A stretch of 64,000 nt of DNA from positions 62,001 through 126,000 of the forward strand of contig NZ_FNIF01000011.1 in assembly GCF_900103825.1 (NCBI RefSeq), in the 5' to 3' direction. Below the pieces are notes generated by a model. That model made no database searches and had not been told where the DNA came from. It saw only the letters and a program-made list of their open reading frames with translations. The DNA is from Paenibacillus sp. yr247. GTDB lineage: Bacteria; Bacillota; Bacilli; Paenibacillales; NBRC-103111. Each line of letters starts with the position of its first letter. Position 1 is the first letter of the stretch. Made by a program: the position numbers and the translations under genes. This document shows, in pieces, positions 51,115 to 60,060 of the stretch.

Positions 51115-52251
51115 CTAGGCGTACTTCACCACTTTGTTCTTACCGCTTGTTTTGGCTTTATACATGGCTTCATCCGCCTGTTTAATGAGTTCCTCGGCAC
51201 TTATTCCATTTTTGTACTTACTATAGCCGATACTTGCGGTTACGATCGTTTCCTTCTCGATCCGACTACGAACGCGTTCCGCGAAAGCATCCATTTTGAC
51301 ACTAGGATCCGTCACCATGACAACCATCTCTTCTCCGCCATAACGGCCGGCAATGCCGCATTCCTCTGCTTCTTCTTTCATAATCTGGGCAACCTGCTTG
51401 AGCACATCGTCTCCCATCTGATGACCTTTGGTATCATTTAATTTCTTGAAATTATCAATGTCGCTGAACAAAATGTACACGGGTAAATGCCTTTGAACGT
51501 GCTGTGTGACACGGTTGTAGAAAAATTTGCGATTATATAGACGTGTAAGCCCATCCGTAATGGATGAATTATAAATCGCTTGCATAAGCTCAACAACACG
51601 ATCAAAAAGCAGCATAAATAGTAAAAAATAAAAAATAATCGGTAAGATATTCCCTGCAATAGTAAGAAGAGGCTGAGCGTTCCCATACATATAGGCATTC
51701 ACAAGATGATCAGACTGAATGAAAAAGTAAACCGTCAGCGCCAACTGATATTTAACCTGTTGACCAATATAGGGCGGAATCATATAGAAACAAAGAAAGA
51801 TCAGCACAAACACGTAAAGTTCGAGACCAATGTCCTGCAGCAGCCTTACCTGCTGAATGGTTCCGTTATACATTTGTGGCACACTAAAATGAAGGACAGA
51901 AACGACAAAACCCATAATAATCAAACCATAGAAGAAGATGTACTGCTTCCGATTCGTGCGATTGTATAATTGATAAATACCCAAATTAATAAGTACAAAA
52001 GAGACTATTTTAAGCATTAGCAGCATGTAGGCGGTTAAGCTTGTATCTATGGCGCTGAGTGATAAATATAACTTGAGAAGGTATTGGATGCCTACAATAA
52101 CAAGGGAGATGGTCATCGACATATAACCTTTTTTGCGACGATCCAGAAATAAACGAAGAGAGATGACGAACATAAGTGCAACAATGACAAACACAATTGT
52201 ATTCGATATTAATGAAGCTAAGTCACCGAACAGCAGATCAACGACGTCCAT
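51115..52251 (-). CDS. Diguanylate cyclase with membrane sensor domain
   Basis: A 378-residue protein. The N-terminal 200 residues contain about 7 to 8 membrane helices (for example NTIVFVIVALMFVISLRLFL), and the C-terminal GGDEF domain makes cyclic di-GMP. The active-site signature is RYGGEEMVVMV (GGEEM variant of GGDEF, which is active in other proteins). DGLTRLYNRKFF is the family start. I see no RxxD inhibitory site at the usual place before the motif. The start is the ATG at 52251, with GGAGGAAAG directly upstream; longer in-frame starts exist but precede that RBS. The membrane part resembles a 7TM or MASE-type sensor; the signal is unknown. Confidence 0.93.
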   Translation of the reverse strand: MDVVDLLFGDLASLISNTIVFVIVALMFVISLRLFLDRRKKGYMSMTISLVIVGIQYLLKLYLSLSAIDTSLTAYMLLMLKIVSFVLINLGIYQLYNRTNRKQYIFFYGLIIMGFVVSVLHFSVPQMYNGTIQQVRLLQDIGLELYVFVLIFLCFYMIPPYIGQQVKYQLALTVYFFIQSDHLVNAYMYGNAQPLLTIAGNILPIIFYFLLFMLLFDRVVELMQAIYNSSITDGLTRLYNRKFFYNRVTQHVQRHLPVYILFSDIDNFKKLNDTKGHQMGDDVLKQVAQIMKEEAEECGIAGRYGGEEMVVMVTDPSVKMDAFAERVRSRIEKETIVTASIGYSKYKNGISAEELIKQADEAMYKAKTSGKNKVVKYA

Positions 52252-52423
52252 ACTTTCCTCCAAGATTTTCTTTTTTTCGACAAGCAGTGACTCTATTATA
52301 AAGGAAAATGGGAGAGAGGGATAGAATCGATTGATAGAGCTCGAAGTTGTTCTCTTTTCTATTCGGCGCACACAAGTTACAATAAGAAGGTAAGCTCAAG
52401 GATTTGGGAGAGGGGCTCATGCA

Positions 52424-53599
52424 ATGAACATATTGCAAGCATTGTTTTTCCCCCCGGAACAGCCGGGTGGGGTGTCATCCATGGTTCCCTATATATTGGA
52501 CCGTTTTAATAAAAAAGGCTGGGAAATGGAACTATTTTCGCTACCTAAGCGGATTCGGGGCAAGGGTACAGAGGAAGTGGAATTCGTCACTTTCGATTGG
52601 CGGAAGTATGCCGGGAACCCGATCATTGATAAATACATTCAGACCTACAAGGATTATGTTTGGTGGACGAAGCTGAGAATTTCCAAGAAGTATGACATCA
52701 TCCATGCTCATCATCCGATTGTCGGACTTGTCATGAAGCAGATTTATCCGGAAACACCCGTCATCTTGACCATTCACTCCAGCTTTGAGAGAGAGCTCAT
52801 TTTGAATGGGCGAATTCAGGAAAATGGTGTGGAGCATCAATTTCTTACACAGATCTATGGGGAGCTTGAAGCGAGAGTCGATCAGATTATTACAGTCTCA
52901 AACTCGTTCAAGCAATATATAGCGGAGTACGTGCAGGATAGTGAACGGATAGGCGTTATTCCAAATGGTTTTGACGAGAAGCGTTTCCGTCCGATTTCAC
53001 ATGAAAATCAAGTGACTCAGTTCATAACCGTTTGCCGTTTAGTTCCTGCGAAAGGACTTGATACGCTATTGATCGCTTGCGGAGAACTGAAAAAGCGTGG
53101 ACATCCCTTCGTTTTACATATTATTGGTGATGGACCTAGCCGAGAAGAGCTGGAAAAGCTTGCAATTCAGAATAACATCTATGAAGATACGATTTTTTAT
53201 GGCTATATGCTGCATCCAGAGGAGTTTATGCCGTTCTTCGATGTATTTGTTCTGCCTTCACGCGCGGAGGCATTCGGATCGGTATTTGCGGAAGCGGCGC
53301 TGTGCTGGTTAGCACTGATTGGAACCGATGTAGGCGGAATTGCCGAGCAAATTGAACATGGACATAACGGCTTGCTAGTGCCTGTTGGCGACGCGATGGC
53401 GCTTAGCTATGCTTTGGAAAAAGTGGTCATTGATCCTACATTCCGCTACAATTTGGCACGAACTGCTTGGGAGAAGGCGAAGAAAACATACTCGTTGAAC
53501 CGAGTGCTGCGGCAGCTGAAAAGTGTGTATGAGAGTTATCAAATAGCCGGTGACGGTGAAACGAAGAAGGATGAAAGTGAGCAAGGCGAAAAAAGCTGA
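52424..53599 (+). CDS. Glycosyltransferase family 4
   Basis: A 391-residue GT-B enzyme of the GT4 type. The N-terminal glycine-rich FFPPEQPGGVSSM binds the acceptor region. TVCRLVPAKGLDTLLIACGEL marks the donor domain. The E-x7-E motif is in SRAEAFGSVFAEAALC, and GTDVGGIAEQIEHGHNGLLV ends it. The enzyme transfers a sugar from a nucleotide donor to a lipid or glycan in cell-envelope synthesis; the acceptor is not known. An AGAGGGG RBS precedes the ATG. The yhaO-like gene follows 20 bases later in the same direction, although the function seems unrelated. Confidence 0.9.
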   Translation: MNILQALFFPPEQPGGVSSMVPYILDRFNKKGWEMELFSLPKRIRGKGTEEVEFVTFDWRKYAGNPIIDKYIQTYKDYVWWTKLRISKKYDIIHAHHPIVGLVMKQIYPETPVILTIHSSFERELILNGRIQENGVEHQFLTQIYGELEARVDQIITVSNSFKQYIAEYVQDSERIGVIPNGFDEKRFRPISHENQVTQFITVCRLVPAKGLDTLLIACGELKKRGHPFVLHIIGDGPSREELEKLAIQNNIYEDTIFYGYMLHPEEFMPFFDVFVLPSRAEAFGSVFAEAALCWLALIGTDVGGIAEQIEHGHNGLLVPVGDAMALSYALEKVVIDPTFRYNLARTAWEKAKKTYSLNRVLRQLKSVYESYQIAGDGETKKDESEQGEKS

Positions 53600-53619
53600 A
53601 TTAGGAAGGCGTTAAAGAC

Positions 53620-54897
53620 ATGAAACGACTGCGGTTTATGCATGCCGCCGATCTGCATCTGGACAGTCCGTTCAAAGGCATGTCGGCGCTGCCTGAACGG
53701 GTTCATGAGCGAATGCGAGAATCGACATTTGGAGCGCTCAAGGAACTCGTGGCTTTAGCCATACAAGAGCAGGTGGATTTTGTACTCATTAGTGGGGATG
53801 TTTACGATTTATCAGATCGTTCCCTGCGTGCTCAAATTCGCTTTCAGAAAGCACTGGAGCAATTAGCTGCGCAGGAAATACCTACTTATGTTATTCATGG
53901 AAATCATGACCCGGAGGATGGACGTGCCGCGAAGCTGGTTTGGCCGGCAGCTGTCCATTTTTTTGCGTGCGATCAGGTGGAGACGATCAACGTTGACAAG
54001 CCGAATCGCGGCGTCATTGCCCAGATTCATGGGATATCGTATCGAAGCTCGGCGGTAACGGATAATTTAGCTGTGAAATTTAGAGCGGGCCAAGAAAACG
54101 TATATCAGATTGGCCTTTTGCATACGAATGTTGACGGTGATCCCGGTCATGATAATTATGCCCCTTGCAGTAAGCAGGATTTGCTGCGTGCAGGTATGAA
54201 CTACTGGGCGTTAGGCCATGTACATACGAGGAATGTGCTGCATGAGCAGCCGACAATCGTTTATCCGGGAAACCTGCAAGGCCGAAGTATTCGGGAAACA
54301 GGACCTCGCGGATGTTATATCGTAGATATGCCGGAGGATGGAAGACCTGAGCTAACCTTCTATGCGTTAGATCGGGTGCGTTGGTTTCAGGAACGGCTGT
54401 CGGTTGTTGGCATACAGACGGAGCAAGAATTGAAAGACCGGCTGGGGGATCAGCTCGAGCGGATTCGGGTAGAGGCGGACGGCAGAGATGCCGTCGTCCG
54501 TATCGTTTTGGAAGGTCGCAGCGCGGTTCACGGTCTGCTGCGTAAAGGGCGGGCGCTTCAGGAGCTGACCGCCGAGCTGCGAGCGGATGAAGCAGAGAGA
54601 AGCCGCTTCGTTTGGGTGGAGTCGATCGAGGAACGAACGTCTAGTGAGCTCGACCTCGAACTTTTGCAGCAGGAGAAGAGCTTCCTTGGCGATCTCCTGC
54701 GGTTTTCGGCTGCGCTGCGTGGCGATGACGCAGCGCTTGCATTGTTTGCCAGCGAGGCGTTGACCGCGCTGCAGAGTCTGCCTCAGGCAGCCGGAGACCC
54801 CGCTGCGGCAGAACCTGAACGGCTGCGCGAGTGGCTGCGCGCCGCAGAAGAACTGGCCGCGGATTTACTAGCCGCGGACGGGGGGTGGACTGGATGA
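53620..54897 (+). CDS. yhaO: SbcD-like nuclease subunit (YhaO family)
   Basis: A 425-residue member of the SbcD/Mre11-type metallophosphoesterase nucleases, YhaO branch. Metal-site motifs are HAADLHLDSP (D-x-H), SGDVYDLSDRS (GD), HGNHDPEDG (GNHD), LLHTN (H) and GHVHTRNVL (GHxH). A C-terminal capping region of about 180 residues follows. It should pair with the SbcC/Rad50-like ATPase that starts within its last codons (4-base overlap, ATGA), to process broken or hairpin DNA ends. G+C rises markedly from about 54450 into the next gene. Confidence 0.9.
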   Translation: MKRLRFMHAADLHLDSPFKGMSALPERVHERMRESTFGALKELVALAIQEQVDFVLISGDVYDLSDRSLRAQIRFQKALEQLAAQEIPTYVIHGNHDPEDGRAAKLVWPAAVHFFACDQVETINVDKPNRGVIAQIHGISYRSSAVTDNLAVKFRAGQENVYQIGLLHTNVDGDPGHDNYAPCSKQDLLRAGMNYWALGHVHTRNVLHEQPTIVYPGNLQGRSIRETGPRGCYIVDMPEDGRPELTFYALDRVRWFQERLSVVGIQTEQELKDRLGDQLERIRVEADGRDAVVRIVLEGRSAVHGLLRKGRALQELTAELRADEAERSRFVWVESIEERTSSELDLELLQQEKSFLGDLLRFSAALRGDDAALALFASEALTALQSLPQAAGDPAAAEPERLREWLRAAEELAADLLAADGGWTG

Positions 54898-57800
54898 GAA
54901 TCGTATCCATACAGGTGGACGGCTTCGGCAGCCTGCGAGAGCGGCAGCTTGATACGGACAGCCCGCTGGCGCTGTTTTATGGCGCCAACGAAGCGGGCAA
55001 GAGCACGCTCATGGGCTTCGTCCGCGCGGTGTTGTTCGGCTTTCCGACTCGTCAGAACAAGTCAGAACGATACGAGCCGCTCGGCGGCGGCGCCCATGGG
55101 GGCGCGCTAACCCTGCTCGATGAGCAGGGGCAGCTCATTCGCGTCGAGCGCTACGATGCGCCCGCCGCAGGCGGCAAGCGAGCCTCAGCTGGGCTCGTCA
55201 AGGTCACCCTCGGTGATGGGTCCACCGGGGGGGAAGACCTGCTGAACACGCTGCTGGGCGGCCTATCGGCCGACCTCTTCCGCAGCTTGTTCGCTTTCGG
55301 TTTAACCGAGCTGCAGGAGCTGCGCACCCTGCAGACCGACGAGCTCAGCGGCTATCTCTATAGCGCTGGGCTTGGTGTGAGCGGCTCGGCCATTATGGAG
55401 GCCGAGCGCAAGCTGACGGCGCAGGCCGACGGCCTGTACAGACCTCGCGGACGCAATCAGGAGATGAATCGTCTCCTGAAGGAGCTTGAGGGTCTGGAGC
55501 AGTCGCTGCGCCGCAGCCGGGACCTGGCAGCCGACTATGATCGGCTGCAGGCAGAGCGCCGCTCCGCGGAGGAGCGCATTGCTGCCCTGGAGCAGCAGCA
55601 GGAGGCGCTGCGTGCGGAGCTGCATGGGCTCGGCCTGGCCGGCAAGGCGCGAAGCGGATGGATCCGCTTGCGTCAGATCGGCCGGGAGCTTGCAGCGCTG
55701 CCTGATCTGGCGGGCTTCCCCGAGCACGCCTCGGCGAGGCTTGACGCGCTTGAGGCGGAGCTGGAGCGCATCCATGCGGAGCGCTCACGGCTCCAGCTCC
55801 GGCAGATGGGCTTGGAAAATCAACTGCGCGCCATCCAAATCCAGCCAGATCTGCTCGTGCATCAGGTCGAGCTGAATCATTGGCTGGAGCAAGCATCCAC
55901 ATATGAAGAGCAGAAACGAAGTAGGGACCAATTGCGCGTGGAGCAGGAACACCAACGCGTATACATAGACAGGCTGCTTAAACAAATAGAAGTTAACGGG
56001 GAGGAGACCGATTTAGATTTAGCCTCTTTCTCGGTGTCCATTTCCCTGCGCGAGCAGATACGATCTTACAAGGAACGGTTTCAGAAATGCCGTTCCGATG
56101 AACTGCGGGTACGAACAGAGCTTGAGAGTATTGGGCAGCAGCTCGTTCGTGTACAAGATACCATTCGGGGCTTGGAATCCGATTTACGGTTAGTCCCATC
56201 CCGCCCGGATGGAGTAGATCCAACTATTGCCATACAAAGAATGGCCAGAGATTATGCACGATGGCAGCTGCTTGTGAGGGATGTAGAGCATCAAAAAGAA
56301 CGCGATGCTGTGCAGAGTCAATTTCAGCTTGGCCTAGAAGAAGCAGAGAAAGCAAGCAAAACCGCCACGCGTAGACTTCGTCAGCGCTTCGTGGTTATGA
56401 CCATTCTATTGGCGGTCATAGCTCCTGTCCTGCTGTTATGGCAGGGCAACTGGGTAACAGCTATATGTGCTTTCCTTTTATTTGCTGGTGCTGCTCTCTA
56501 TATCCTTGTTTCCGATCGTCCGGCTGCAGAGAATCGCTCATCTCGAGCGATGACTTCATCCACAAAAGAAAGTCTGGGAGATGAAATTCGCGAACTTCAC
56601 GATCTGGAGCGCTATTTACAAGAACAAATATATTCATTTCTTCAGCAGCAACCAAGTTATGACGAAGCTGCAGCAGCATCTTCTGTCGATTCACTGAAAA
56701 ACTCTGGTCGCTCCGCTTCTATACCCCTACAGGCGTTCCAGCCTCAACTGGATGCTTGGATGAGGGAAGCTGAGCAAAATAAACATCAACACAGCGAGCA
56801 GCTTCGTAAGCTAGAGAAGCTGCAGGATGCTAAAGATATGCTGAAATCCCTTCAGCAGCAAGAAGAGCAGCGAAGAGCTTTTTACGATCAACTCGTGACA
56901 GAGACGAATGAGCTGCAGACGGATTGGATTCTTTGGCTGCAATCGCTTAGATTAAGCACTCGGTTATCTCCGGATGCTGCTCTAGAGACGATTCAGACGA
57001 TCGAGCAAGGGCAGGAAAGGCTTAGACAGCTTCATAAGTTGGAGTCCAAGCTTGAGTCGCTATTGACTAGCATTGATCAGTACGAGAATACAGTCGCTGA
57101 ACGTCTCCAACTCTCCCCAACGGTACGTCATGAGTCCGTATTCGCGCTCAAACGCTGGAAAGAACAAGAGCAGGATCAGTTAAAGCTGCTTGCAGACAAG
57201 AAGCATGGTGAACAGTCTTATTCAGAAATCCTGCAAGAGCTGCACCTTCTAGATGCTAACGAGCAGCGTACTAAGGCGCGGCTTGAGCAGCTTTTGCAGG
57301 AAGCCTCTGCTGGAGATGGTGAGGAGCTGCGCATTCATCAGAGAGCGCAGGAAGAGAGAAAGAAACTGACCGAGGAGCAAATCCTCCTGGAATCTTCGCT
57401 TGAATCCTTACTTAGCCCTTCCTTACTTGCCAGCTATATGCAGCTTTTGGAGACAAAGGGAGAAGAAGATATTGCAATTGAATTGGTATTGCTCCAGAAT
57501 CAACTAACGGAAAAAGCCAACCAAACGAATGAACTTCGTGAGGTTGTCGGAAAGCTTGCCGGTCACATTGAGAAATTGGAGCAAGGCTCCGAACATGCCG
57601 ATTCTCTGCTGCAAGCTGAGGCTTATCGGGCCACGATTCGGCAGCAAGTGGATCAATACGCGGTCGCTTCATTCGCTTCACTGCTTATGAAGAAAGCCCG
57701 CGATGTGTACGAGCAGGAACGTCAACCTGGTGTGCTTTTGCGCGCATCGGATTACTTGGCGAAGATGACGAATGGTGCCTTCACCCAGGTCAAAGCGCCA

Positions 57801-58115
57801 TTCGGTGAGCAGCGTCTAGTAGCGATTAGAGCGAATGGGCAATCCGTTGACACTAGCCAACTTAGTCGGGGAACAGCTGAGCAGCTTTATTTATCCATGC
57901 GCTTTGCGCTTGTCGAAGAATATGCAGGGAAGGCTATTTTACCGCTTGTCATGGATGATATTCTTGTTAATTTCGACGAGGAACGAATGGAGAGCTGTTT
58001 GCGTATTCTTGCAGATTTAAGCAGCAGGCATCAAGTGCTGTTGTTTACATGTCATGGACATGTGCGAGATGCGGCAGCCCGATTCATTCCAAGACACCGA
58101 TTAATAAATTTATAG
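54894..58115 (+). CDS. yhaN: SbcC/Rad50-like ATPase with membrane hairpin (YhaN family)
   Basis: A 1073-residue ABC-type ATPase of the Rad50/SbcC superfamily, YhaN branch. Walker A is GANEAGKST (about residue 33). The ABC signature is LSRGTAEQLYLSMRFA, and Walker B is LPLVMDDILVNFDEER. Between them lie long coiled coils. Where Rad50/SbcC carry a zinc hook (CxxC) at the apex, this protein has none; near residues 500-537 it has two adjoining hydrophobic helices (VVMTILLAVIAPVLLLWQ and WVTAICAFLLFAGAALYILV). These suggest that the apex is in the membrane. The ATG overlaps the yhaO stop by 4 bases. The first 900 bases are much more G+C-rich than the rest (43 of 60 at 55561-55620 against 22 of 60 at 56581-56640). 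Confidence 0.9.
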   Translation: MRIVSIQVDGFGSLRERQLDTDSPLALFYGANEAGKSTLMGFVRAVLFGFPTRQNKSERYEPLGGGAHGGALTLLDEQGQLIRVERYDAPAAGGKRASAGLVKVTLGDGSTGGEDLLNTLLGGLSADLFRSLFAFGLTELQELRTLQTDELSGYLYSAGLGVSGSAIMEAERKLTAQADGLYRPRGRNQEMNRLLKELEGLEQSLRRSRDLAADYDRLQAERRSAEERIAALEQQQEALRAELHGLGLAGKARSGWIRLRQIGRELAALPDLAGFPEHASARLDALEAELERIHAERSRLQLRQMGLENQLRAIQIQPDLLVHQVELNHWLEQASTYEEQKRSRDQLRVEQEHQRVYIDRLLKQIEVNGEETDLDLASFSVSISLREQIRSYKERFQKCRSDELRVRTELESIGQQLVRVQDTIRGLESDLRLVPSRPDGVDPTIAIQRMARDYARWQLLVRDVEHQKERDAVQSQFQLGLEEAEKASKTATRRLRQRFVVMTILLAVIAPVLLLWQGNWVTAICAFLLFAGAALYILVSDRPAAENRSSRAMTSSTKESLGDEIRELHDLERYLQEQIYSFLQQQPSYDEAAAASSVDSLKNSGRSASIPLQAFQPQLDAWMREAEQNKHQHSEQLRKLEKLQDAKDMLKSLQQQEEQRRAFYDQLVTETNELQTDWILWLQSLRLSTRLSPDAALETIQTIEQGQERLRQLHKLESKLESLLTSIDQYENTVAERLQLSPTVRHESVFALKRWKEQEQDQLKLLADKKHGEQSYSEILQELHLLDANEQRTKARLEQLLQEASAGDGEELRIHQRAQEERKKLTEEQILLESSLESLLSPSLLASYMQLLETKGEEDIAIELVLLQNQLTEKANQTNELREVVGKLAGHIEKLEQGSEHADSLLQAEAYRATIRQQVDQYAVASFASLLMKKARDVYEQERQPGVLLRASDYLAKMTNGAFTQVKAPFGEQRLVAIRANGQSVDTSQLSRGTAEQLYLSMRFALVEEYAGKAILPLVMDDILVNFDEERMESCLRILADLSSRHQVLLFTCHGHVRDAAARFIPRHRLINL

Positions 58116-58186
58116 AATGTAGACATTGGGGTCATGGGAAACGGTTTATGCACATACGTTGAAGAAAAAAGCTGGAGGAATCGGAA

Positions 58187-58471
58187 GTGGAATCAGGAAG
58201 CGATAAGAGGAAAGAACATCGGGAAATTACGTATCAGGTCGGTTGGAAGAAGGGGAAGATCGAGTGGGATGAAGGGACTTCCGAAGTGTTATCCGTTCAT
58301 TCTCTCAAGCCAGTAGAAACTCTGAATAATGCGGAAGAAAAACATCTACAGCTGCTCTGGCTACCGGCCATGAGCCTTCCTAGCTGGCTGCTTTTGCCCA
58401 TCCTCTATGCGCTTCCGGCCTTCTGTTTTATATTAACGCTTGTTCTCATTTATGGTTTGCGGCATGGCTAG
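58187..58471 (+). CDS. Small C-terminally membrane-anchored protein
   Basis: 94 residues from a GTG with GGAGGAA 8 bases upstream. A hydrophilic, charged first half (ITYQVGWKKGKIEWDEG) is followed by a C-terminal hydrophobic part (SWLLLPILYALPAFCFILTLVLIY) that forms one or two helices. I do not recognise it. It begins 71 bases after yhaN and is followed by another small membrane protein gene, so it may belong to the same transcript. Confidence 0.7.
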   Translation: MESGSDKRKEHREITYQVGWKKGKIEWDEGTSEVLSVHSLKPVETLNNAEEKHLQLLWLPAMSLPSWLLLPILYALPAFCFILTLVLIYGLRHG

Positions 58472-58510
58472 CAGCAAGTGAAAGGTTGAAGAAAGGGGGA
58501 AGAATGCATT

Positions 58511-58948
58511 ATGAACATGCTTTTAGCCATTATCGGTGGTCTTTTGGGCCTTTTTGTAACAGGGGCAGCAATTTATACGGCTTGGATGATACATCAGCTT
58601 TGGAGACAACAGGCGGCGGCACCGAAGGCTGCAAGCCAGGTCGAGATTGCCGTTAAATACTTTTCGAGATGGACGATCATCGATTATGCGGTAGTCGGTT
58701 TATTTATCATCGGTCTGATACTTTTGTTAGCCGAACTTTTTGCTATCTTGCGCGATCAAACAGCTCTTGCTAGTTTTCATTTTTCCTATTTGCTCACGGG
58801 CATTATTATTTCTGCTATGGGTATGCTCTTGTTGTTTGTACGATTAGTTGTTGTCCTAGGCTTCATCAAGTCAGGTGTTTTACATCGCACGGTTACGGTT
58901 GCGCCAAATCATCAGAACGAGCCAGACAACACTGATCAAGCCAAATAA
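58511..58948 (+). CDS. Membrane protein of unknown function
   Basis: A 145-residue protein with three clear hydrophobic helices (LLAIIGGLLGLFVTGAAIY, VVGLFIIGLILLLAELFAIL and LTGIIISAMGMLLLFVRLVVV). The family is not recognised. An AAAGGGGGAAG RBS precedes the ATG. Its last 69 bases overlap, in antisense, the end of the convergent YkvI gene (58880-59920), a long overlap for two real genes. Confidence 0.75.
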   Translation: MNMLLAIIGGLLGLFVTGAAIYTAWMIHQLWRQQAAAPKAASQVEIAVKYFSRWTIIDYAVVGLFIIGLILLLAELFAILRDQTALASFHFSYLLTGIIISAMGMLLLFVRLVVVLGFIKSGVLHRTVTVAPNHQNEPDNTDQAK

Positions 58949-59920
58949 GGGATACAAGGCCGAAAGCAGCGTTTTGAAACCAATTTGACTTACCAAATAG
59001 CTAAGCGCTAGGATGCTGACCAGCAACAACTTAGGGTTCAGTTTCGTGCGCTGTTGAAGCTGCAAGGACAAGCCATAGGCATCCGCAATAAACGTAGTGA
59101 AAATTTCACCGTAAATGACGAGTAAATAAGCAATTTGTGGTACGGCCCCTAATCGGTTGATGATATTTCCCATTGGGATTTCGTATTGCGCGATACCTGG
59201 CATTTGCGCCGATAGCGCATAATGTGCAGATAGCAGAAGCAGTCCAATGCCTGCACCGCCTAGTAATCCTCCCCAGTAAAGCACCGATCGCTTGCTAATT
59301 GATGCTCCCATTGGAACAAGAACAGCTTGGGCCATGGCTAAGTTAAAGGCTGTATAAAGGAACGGAGCAAACCATATTTTTCCAAGCGAATCATCACTTG
59401 TAATGCGCAACCAGTTTCCTGATGCTGGCGAATGCCACGTGTAGACGACGATGACCAGACTAAAAAGCAGCATAATGGGGACTACGATCGAGTTGACCGT
59501 CATAATGGCTCCGATTCCGCGGGATAATACGAAATAAGCAAGAACCAAAGTAACGAGCAGTCCAGTCTGATAGGTGAGGTGAAGCTGTTCCTCAAAAACA
59601 GTTCCGCCGCCTGCAAGCATAACCGTTGTAATTCCAAAGAGCACAAACATCGTGAACAAGCTAATCCAGTTGCCGATTCTTTTGCCAAAAATAACACGAT
59701 TCAAATCTTCATAGGACGCCGCTTTCAAATCATGAGCCATGAGCATGAGTTTAATGCCAATCCAAATGAAAAGAAGGCTGGATAAGGCTATTGTCAACGA
59801 GGCTAACCAACCATAACGTGTGAAAAATTGCAGGATCTCTTGTCCAGAAGCAAACCCTGCTCCAACAACCGTTCCAATATAGGTAAAGGCAACTCGGACG
59901 ATCTGGGATCCTGTTCGCAT
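58880..59920 (-). CDS. ykvI: YkvI-type membrane transporter
   Basis: A 346-residue protein with about ten membrane helices of the YkvI family (amino acid-polyamine-organocation/NSS-like fold). The N-terminal VAFTYIGTVVGAGFASGQEI is the family's TM1 signature. The function is not established; it is distantly related to sodium-coupled branched-chain or betaine transporters and to GerAB-type proteins. It has a promoter at 59948-59975 and ends inside the convergent membrane protein gene with a 69-base overlap. The ATG is preceded by AAGTGGGGC, a moderate RBS. Confidence 0.9.
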   Translation of the reverse strand: MRTGSQIVRVAFTYIGTVVGAGFASGQEILQFFTRYGWLASLTIALSSLLFIWIGIKLMLMAHDLKAASYEDLNRVIFGKRIGNWISLFTMFVLFGITTVMLAGGGTVFEEQLHLTYQTGLLVTLVLAYFVLSRGIGAIMTVNSIVVPIMLLFSLVIVVYTWHSPASGNWLRITSDDSLGKIWFAPFLYTAFNLAMAQAVLVPMGASISKRSVLYWGGLLGGAGIGLLLLSAHYALSAQMPGIAQYEIPMGNIINRLGAVPQIAYLLVIYGEIFTTFIADAYGLSLQLQQRTKLNPKLLLVSILALSYLVSQIGFKTLLSALYPLFGLISVVWLVLMIWRNRNRAM

Positions 59921-59947
59921 TTATTGCCCCACTTTCTTTCGTTTGGT

Positions 59948-59975
59948 ATAGTACAAGGTATGTTCATAAAGACAA
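59948..59975 (-). promoter_or_regulatory. Promoter of the YkvI gene
   Basis: On the reverse strand there are TTGTCT (59970-59975), 16 bases and TACTAT (59948-59953), 28 bases before the ATG. Confidence 0.55.
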
Positions 59976-59990
59976 GTGCATGACTGCAAC

Positions 59991-60019
59991 TTGGGGCTAG
60001 CTCTTGTTTTTGATAAAAT
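59991..60019 (+). promoter_or_regulatory. Promoter of the DedA gene
   Basis: TTGGGG (59991-59996), 17 bases and TAAAAT (60014-60019), with a TGA extended -10, 42 bases before the likely start. Confidence 0.6.
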
Positions 60020-60060
60020 GAGAATGAATAGGACGACGAAGATTCGGGAGTGTGTCTTTT

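Noticed and set aside
55302..55902. Long reverse and shifted frames over the start of yhaN
   Set aside because: High G+C suppresses stop codons here; the frames are low-complexity shadows of a clearly coding strand.
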